From: Carallia brachiata
Taxonomy: Eukaryota; Streptophyta; Magnoliopsida; Malpighiales; Rhizophoraceae
DNA length: 64,000 nucleotides
Direction: 5' to 3'
Assembly: GCA_021464245.1 (NCBI GenBank)
Contig: JADCRB010000002.1
Location: 4,283,295-4,347,294 of the forward strand
Within the stretch, counting starts at the first letter, position 1; each line of letters begins with the position of its first letter. The notes beneath the pieces are model-generated. The model did not search any database, was not told the origin of the DNA, and was given only the letters and a program-made list of their open reading frames with translations. The translations under genes and the position numbers were made by a program. Shown here piece after piece: positions 57,856 through 64,000 of the stretch.

Positions 57856-60799
57856 GTTTTAAGTGTAAATGAAGAAAACTGGGTTTGGAGAGTGGACCGA
57901 TTAGAAGAAGATGAGCCCAAATTCTTTTCCGTTCTTTAAATTGCATAAGCCCAACCTAAACTCCGTGGCCCATGTTTGGCCTTCACGTTTATTTTTTAAT
58001 TGCCCCTATCTGCAGGTTGGGCTGCATGGCCCAAATTGCAATCAACATGAACCCACTTGAGCAAACTCAAAATTTAAGGAACCATGTACGTGTACTGTGA
58101 AATTTTTTTTTTTTTTCACTTACAAAGCAGAAATTTAACATGGACCAGAAAAATAAAAGGTTTTGACTTTGGCTTAACCGAAAAGATGAGGGTGATAACA
58201 TAATGACAGGATAATTAGTAGAGAAAAACCTTCGAAAAAACTTTTGGCATTTCACTCATTGCATAAAATTAGAATGATTTTGTGAAATGACTATCTTTTT
58301 TGTTTTGAAATATAGCAAATATTAGTTCCACATTGGAAAGAAAAAATGGTGCAATCAGGATATAAGTGGCATTATACCATAACTCAACGGTTTAAGATTT
58401 TTAATAAGAAATGTTGTTGAGGCTCAATAGAAGCTGTTTGCCCCCAGGCTCAGTTATTAATACTCTTCCAAGTTTCTTTGGGCTCTCCCGGCCGTTTAAA
58501 CCAACAAGTATCATTCTCTAACTGTCCCACAAGCAAAAAAATCATATATTTTTGTTAATGTAATTTGTCAAGGATTCAGAGATTTACATCATCGTCCAAT
58601 ATTCACACCACACCCCCCCCCCCCCAAAAAAAAAAAAAATCAGAAGTAAAAACATCTTACCGCCATCTCATATTATCTCCACTGCATGACTGTTGCCAGA
58701 AATCATAACCACCGATGGTCTGCTGCTAAAGCCAGCATCCTACTTCCAACCTTTTTTGTCATTGTGTCAGTAAATTAAAGAATAGCTATGTGGAGGTTAT
58801 GATAGCATTAAGCAAAAATTTAAACATAACAATCATACATTTACCCTGCACATACTGTTTCCCTTTTATCATGAAATTGCAATCAGTAAGAAATCGAACT
58901 TAATGCTACCTCAGAAATGAACAACTAAAACATGCAATTGGCTTTGTGGGGCATGGTGGGGTGAAATTTTCAAACATGCTTCTCTTATATATATATTCAA
59001 AATAATTTATTGTTCCTTTGTCTACAGGGGCTGGCTTCAAAAGTCTCTACCTAATTTATTATTCATTTTCTTCACAATGTGGTTTATTTGAAAACCTAAT
59101 TTTATTTGAGTTCTACTATATGACTTTACTTTAAATAAAAGTGTTCACGTAATCTATTTAATAACGTCTAACAGTTATTTTTTTTTTAAATTGGTCACCC
59201 AACGATTTATATCATTTTAATCTCACCAAAAGAATTTCACTGAATATTTTTCATTTTATTTTCCTAGCTAGCATATATAGACAGTGGTGAGTCTCAATAG
59301 TCCGATCATGATGGCATTTGAGAAAGAATTCTGTAGAATACTGGAGGTGAGGTGGTGGGCGATGAGGAAACTTTTGTCCACTTCTTCAAAATGTGTACAT
59401 GGCTGTACCTTTCTCAAGGTAGGCCAGTCTTTTTCCAAACCCTCTTCCAGCTGCTGCATTTCCATGTGGAAGAGGGCTTCCTATGCTGTCAAATAAGAAT
59501 AAGACATAGAGACAAAGTCGCTTTTTCCCTGACTTTGTCCGGCCTACTTAATAACTTCCTGGTGAAAATGTACATATCTATTTCACCTCCCCTTACCTTG
59601 CCCTGTACCAAAATTACCTTTCTATATATACCATTCAAAAAAAAAAAAAAACAAAGAAAAGAAAAACTTGCTGTGTATGTCGTTGGTGCAAGTTTATGTT
59701 ATTGTCCAAGTAAAATCTTCTTCAATCAAACTGGTCAAGGGAAAGTAAATTTTTAAGTCTAATCTAAATGATACACAATATATATCAAGTTAATCTCACA
59801 CACACGCTCACACACATACACACAATGTCAAAGTGTTGAAAAAAATTAATTAGTCATAAAAAGGCAGCTTTAGAGTCTGAAACACTGGTTGAGCTAGAAC
59901 TTAAACTAGAACAAGCTTTAATAGTAATTTATTTGCGTTATTATAACTATATAAATAATATTTTTTATTTTTCCTCAAAATTATGGGCTTGTTCGGAAGG
60001 CATGTTTCATATCCGATCAAGCCTTAGAATTTAAAATATATAAAAGTTTGCTCCTGTTAAAAAATAGTGTTAAAAATTTTTCTGACTTCGTCCGGATAGT
60101 TAGTAGTATATATTGTATGGTATATAATAAACAACATGTCCCAGATAAAAATAATGGTATATAGTAAATGAACTGGCATTAGTGCTTGTAAAATATAAAA
60201 TAATTGTCGTTTGCCTACAGCTAAATATATGCTGTTTCTCCCATCAAATGCTAGCTTCATAATATTGCTACTTATACGTAATTTTAACAATTAATATGCC
60301 CATTGTGATCAACATTTTTTTTTTTTTTTGCAAAGTACTTCATTCAAACCACAGAAAGGCGAGTCATTATATAAGAAAAGGTTATTTTATTACTGTTTGA
60401 TAGGTCACGGGGTTCAAATCTAGCAAACAACGTCTTTACTAAAATAAAAGAAATGTTGCATACATCTATCCTTCCTTAAACTATACAAAAAGAGGGGCGT
60501 TGTGCACTAGGACACTATTTTACTTCATTCAAACTACTAAGCATGTTATAAGATATAAACACAAAATTTAAACCTTTTTTGGTTCACTAAAGTAGAGTTT
60601 AAACTAATAGTTTACGCTTCAAATATTTTTCATATAATATCCATTTGTGGGGAGTAGCCAGAAACATAATGATCTTAGAGTAAATTATTTGGAAGCATTG
60701 AAAATGCTCCCAACATGTCTAATTAAAGAGACATTGAAATGGAGCCTTTGAGAGCATATAAACAAATGTTAATACAAAATCCAAATGCGTCATAATTCT
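57856..60799. other. Unassigned AT-rich DNA
   Basis: No coding sequence with family resemblance on either strand. A C run then A run lies near 58613-58639, a CA-rich tract at 59799-59823. The open frames near 59268-59756 look neither spliced nor conserved to me. A gene with short exons could be missed. Confidence 0.4.
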
Positions 60800-62280
60800 G
60801 CATTCATTTATTTTTGGTTTTTTTCGACAATAAATATTTTTTTTTTGTTGTTTTGGTTGATAGGTCTAATATTTACATAAATTTTATGCAAATTTTGATA
60901 CAAAATTTGAGATTTATTTATTTAAATATTGTGAATTTTAGTGGATTTTATTTCAGTTAGCTATTTTATGTTTTGTAAGTTAAATGGATACAATCGAAGT
61001 ATTTAAAGTATATCCTAAGGACCTATTGGATTTGAAGAGAGTGAAAACTAGCCAAGAACTAAAGAACTGGACCAAAATTAGTTGGAAAGCTAATTTGTGG
61101 TTTAATTTTGGTAGAATTCGCTAACTTTGCATAATGTTTGTTTTCTCGGCCATAACTCCCTTTACACAAATTAAAATTAGATGATTTTTAAGTCGAATCG
61201 AAGTTAAGAAATAGAGCTATAACATCACTGTTTTGACCAAATGCGGATTCTGCCTGGAAAGGATAAAAAATTGGGCCAAAAAATACAGGGTCAAAACTGT
61301 CTAAAAATTATAAATCATTTTTTGACTCTGATTTGAGTATTTAGGTTTACTTTTATTATTTTGAAGGAATAAATACCTACTTTATAGAAATTTAAAGGGG
61401 GCTTTTAGAGGTTTTATTTTAACGCAAGACAGAGAGAGAACATAGAGAGTGAAGAAGAGAAGAACTCAAAAGAGGAACTTAAAAATGTTGGAGATAAATT
61501 TTTCAATTTCCTTTCTTTTTTTTCTTTTCTTTTGAACTCTATAAAGTTGATTATTAGTTTTTTTTTTAAAATTTTTAGCATTAGTGGCTAGAACCCTAAA
61601 TTAAGGGGAAACGATGTAACCTAATTTATGGTTGAATTATTTAATTTTTGTGGACGTTTAATAATTCTTTTGATTATATTGCAATCTCATATTAAGAACT
61701 TGATTTGATTTATTTATTTTGTTCTTACTTATACTTTTGTGCCTGATCACTAAAAAAGTAGTCATTGGATTTGTGCTGATATCAATAGATGAATATAGTT
61801 GTGTACTAAATAGATAAACTATATTCTTTGAGTCAAATATAAAATAAGTTTATACGATATCATAATTTCAGTGGTATCATGCCACTGAAATTTTGTGTTT
61901 TTAATGGTTTAATCTATTTTATGTGAGTTCGAGAGAAAATTACAAATAGATTGAATACAGTTAGAATCGCTGACAAAAACACTAACTAAAGAAAAAAAAA
62001 TTGACATTCAAATTAATATTCTACAAACTTCATGTAATTCAACTCTTCTAAATAAAAACTCATAACCTTAGTACTTTTGTTCTTGTATCGAAATCTTAGT
62101 CTAATTACTATCAAGTTCTTTTAATTAGTTTAATTTGTTTAATTTATTAATTTTTATTATTTAATATTTTCTCAAACATAAAATCTTTTGTTTAAATAAT
62201 ATAAATTATAATTAATTCTTTATTTTCTTATGTTCGGCACTTGAAATATTTATTAAATTTTATTACTATAATCAACCTCT
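60800..62280. repeat. Unclassified, repeat-like block
   Basis: Text such as CGGCCATAACTCCCTTTACA followed by AAATTAAAATTAGATG is of a kind often found in dispersed plant repeats, and a GAGAGAGAACATAGAGAG tract lies at 61430-61450. I cannot find ends or a second copy here, so the call is tentative. Confidence 0.25.
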
Positions 62281-64000
62281 TATATTTGTAGGATTTTGTC
62301 GGCCATTGGTCAATTGATTGAAGTAGCATTGACCCACAATTCTACGTATAATCCTTTTTTGAGTTGACATAATTCTACATGATTCTTCACTCAATCGAAG
62401 GGAAGCGTGTCCGGGTTGGGTGAGAAGATCAGGGAAATCGTGGGTTGACTTGGGAAATAAATTCCTTATAATAAACATCAAACAAAGTCGAAATCACAGT
62501 AATGTTGCCAACCCTTCTCAAAATAGTGTTACAATTAATTTAAAATAAAAGAGTAATTTTAAAATAATAATAAACTTATATACATTGTTAAATAATTAAA
62601 TTTATATAAAAAAAATAAACAAACAAACTATTAGTAGATATTGCTGTATAAAATTTTGGTGCTACTTACTATTACTTAAATATAATTAGATAGTATTATT
62701 TTTAAAAATAAGTGAAATATTAGGAGTAATATTTTTATAATAAGAACATAATATAAGTTGTTGATTATTAAAATTAAAAATAAATAAATAAATTATTAAA
62801 TATTATTAAATAAATTATAAAATTATTTTATTACTAATTAAAATAAAATTACGTAACGAGACTAAACTCTTCCAATAAAGAAAGGTGACATTCATAGCTC
62901 TTCAAGTGGACAAAAATAAGGAAGCTGCGTTGAAAGGTAGGGACAGAGCAGCACGTGGTCCCAATAAAAGAAAAAAGCAAAAGAGCTGGAACGGAAAGGA
63001 AAAGCCTTTTGGTGCATGTTGTTGCCACTGCATCTTTGCCTTTGCTTTGTCTAAATCGTGAAAGAAAATCAGCCAAAAACCTAACACCCCCAATCCCTAT
63101 ATTTTATTTCCTTTTTTTTTTTTTAATCAAAAAGTTATATAACAAGTGCAAAGGTATTAAACTAAGAGAGTCATGCCCTTGAGCTTCTACAATTAATTAA
63201 AAAGGTACTGTGTACCCTGCAGTTCTGATACCCCAATTGATTCTGCTAAAGTTTTGTGTCTGTGTTACATGATCAGTGTTGTTGTGAGAGAGAGACCATA
63301 TTTGATAATTGAGTTTGTGTGTAGTTATTTTGCTGAGAGGGACGAATGCCTGTGTATAACATTTCAACTGTGGCACTGAAAAACATGGCGTTTTTATAAG
63401 CATTTAAAGGGGACACAAATGCAATGAAAATGACATTCTCCCTTTCCCCTCCTCTCTCTCTGTCTCTGTCTCTCTCTCTGTCTCTCTCTCTCTTCCCCTC
63501 ATTGACAATTGACACCATTTTCAACTTTGGGTTGAAATTTGGGTCAGCAGCATCTTGTTGGAACAACCTTTTGAATGGCTCATCCAATTTTTTAGCACAA
63601 CATTGGTCCCCCTATTACACAAATATCCTAACCCTCCAAACTAGTTACAATCCATTTGTCATGCATATTATTATGCAATAAGAAAGGGTCATTGGCTTAG
63701 CTTTGCATATATACATATATTCAGCAACATGCATGCTTGCCATAGTCTAACAATAAGCAACGACCTTTCCACTTTCTTTTTGACAAACATAGAGTCAAGA
63801 TCATAAAAAAGAATATTTTATGTAAAAGAAAGCTGTCTAAATTGTAGCCACCCCTCAACGTGTATACAATTTCATAAAGGCAGGTTCCTACTATCTGTCA
63901 TGATTGCACTTTTGTTTGACAGAATCATAGCCTAGAAAACCCAAATCCAAAGAAAATTTGCAACCCCTACTCACGGTTACATGCCACATGATAGAGTATC
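62281..64000. other. Unassigned, possibly flank of a gene beyond the right edge
   Basis: Less AT-rich than its neighbours between 62880 and 63100, with CACGTG (G-box core) at 62952-62957. A CT microsatellite spans 63452-63494. I see no convincing exon. Confidence 0.3.

Noticed and set aside
59268..59756. Overlapping open frames of up to 134 codons as a gene
   Set aside because: No family resemblance, no consistent splice sites and T-rich low-complexity tail.
63424..63681. Open frame of 85 codons
   Set aside because: Its first third is only the CT microsatellite read as Ser-Leu repeats.

Overview
This is plant nuclear DNA, most likely from a woody eudicot. Its genes contain introns and belong to plant families: an AKR4-type aldo-keto reductase, a TMK-type leucine-rich-repeat receptor kinase and a BRL2-like receptor kinase relic. 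The spaces between them are AT-rich and crowded with Ty3/gypsy, Ty1/copia, LINE, hAT-like, MULE-like, PIF/Harbinger-like and Helitron-like debris. I see no bacterial features, rRNA, tRNA or CRISPR.

The backbone is a cluster of duplicated aldo-keto reductase (AKR) units, all on the minus strand. Copy A (6792-10497, four exons, 323 residues, all four catalytic residues present) is the only intact one. Copies B (20332-20486) and C (21674-21823) are only the first half of exon 1 plus the upstream flank. They are tandem repeats of a module of about 1.35 kb. Copy D (35568-41594) is a pseudogene whose third exon has been split by two separate transposon insertions. Copy E (48961-50173) is a frameshifted pseudogene that lacks exon 4. 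The flanks of copies C, D and E are also homologous, so several elements can be dated and bounded by comparing filled and empty sites inside this one window.

Layout: 1-5100 degenerate gypsy element with an internal tandem array; 6030-6564 MULE-like element; 6792-10497 AKR copy A with a copia LTR relic in intron 3; 10571-10879 LINE tail just upstream of copy A; 11573-20202 gypsy element with two LTRs; 20203-22130 AKR modules B and C; 23797-25820 hAT-like element; 25829-27300 copia relic; 27580-27960 LINE RNase H relic abutting the TMK gene; 27960-31008 TMK receptor kinase with several frameshifts and a lost tail; 33308-33807 MULE-like element; 35568-41594 AKR copy D carrying a PIF/Harbinger-like element with a captured ankyrin gene piece and a non-autonomous LTR element that itself contains a hAT-like element; 44500-47838 gypsy relic; 48961-50173 AKR copy E; 50971-51566 Helitron-like end; 52990-54390 copia relic; 54555-55066 MULE-like element; 56280-56810 BRL2-like kinase pseudogene; 57300-64000 mostly unassigned AT-rich DNA.

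The only gene I would expect to make a normal protein is AKR copy A. The TMK gene has an intact kinase core but reads through only if several single-base gaps are sequencing errors.
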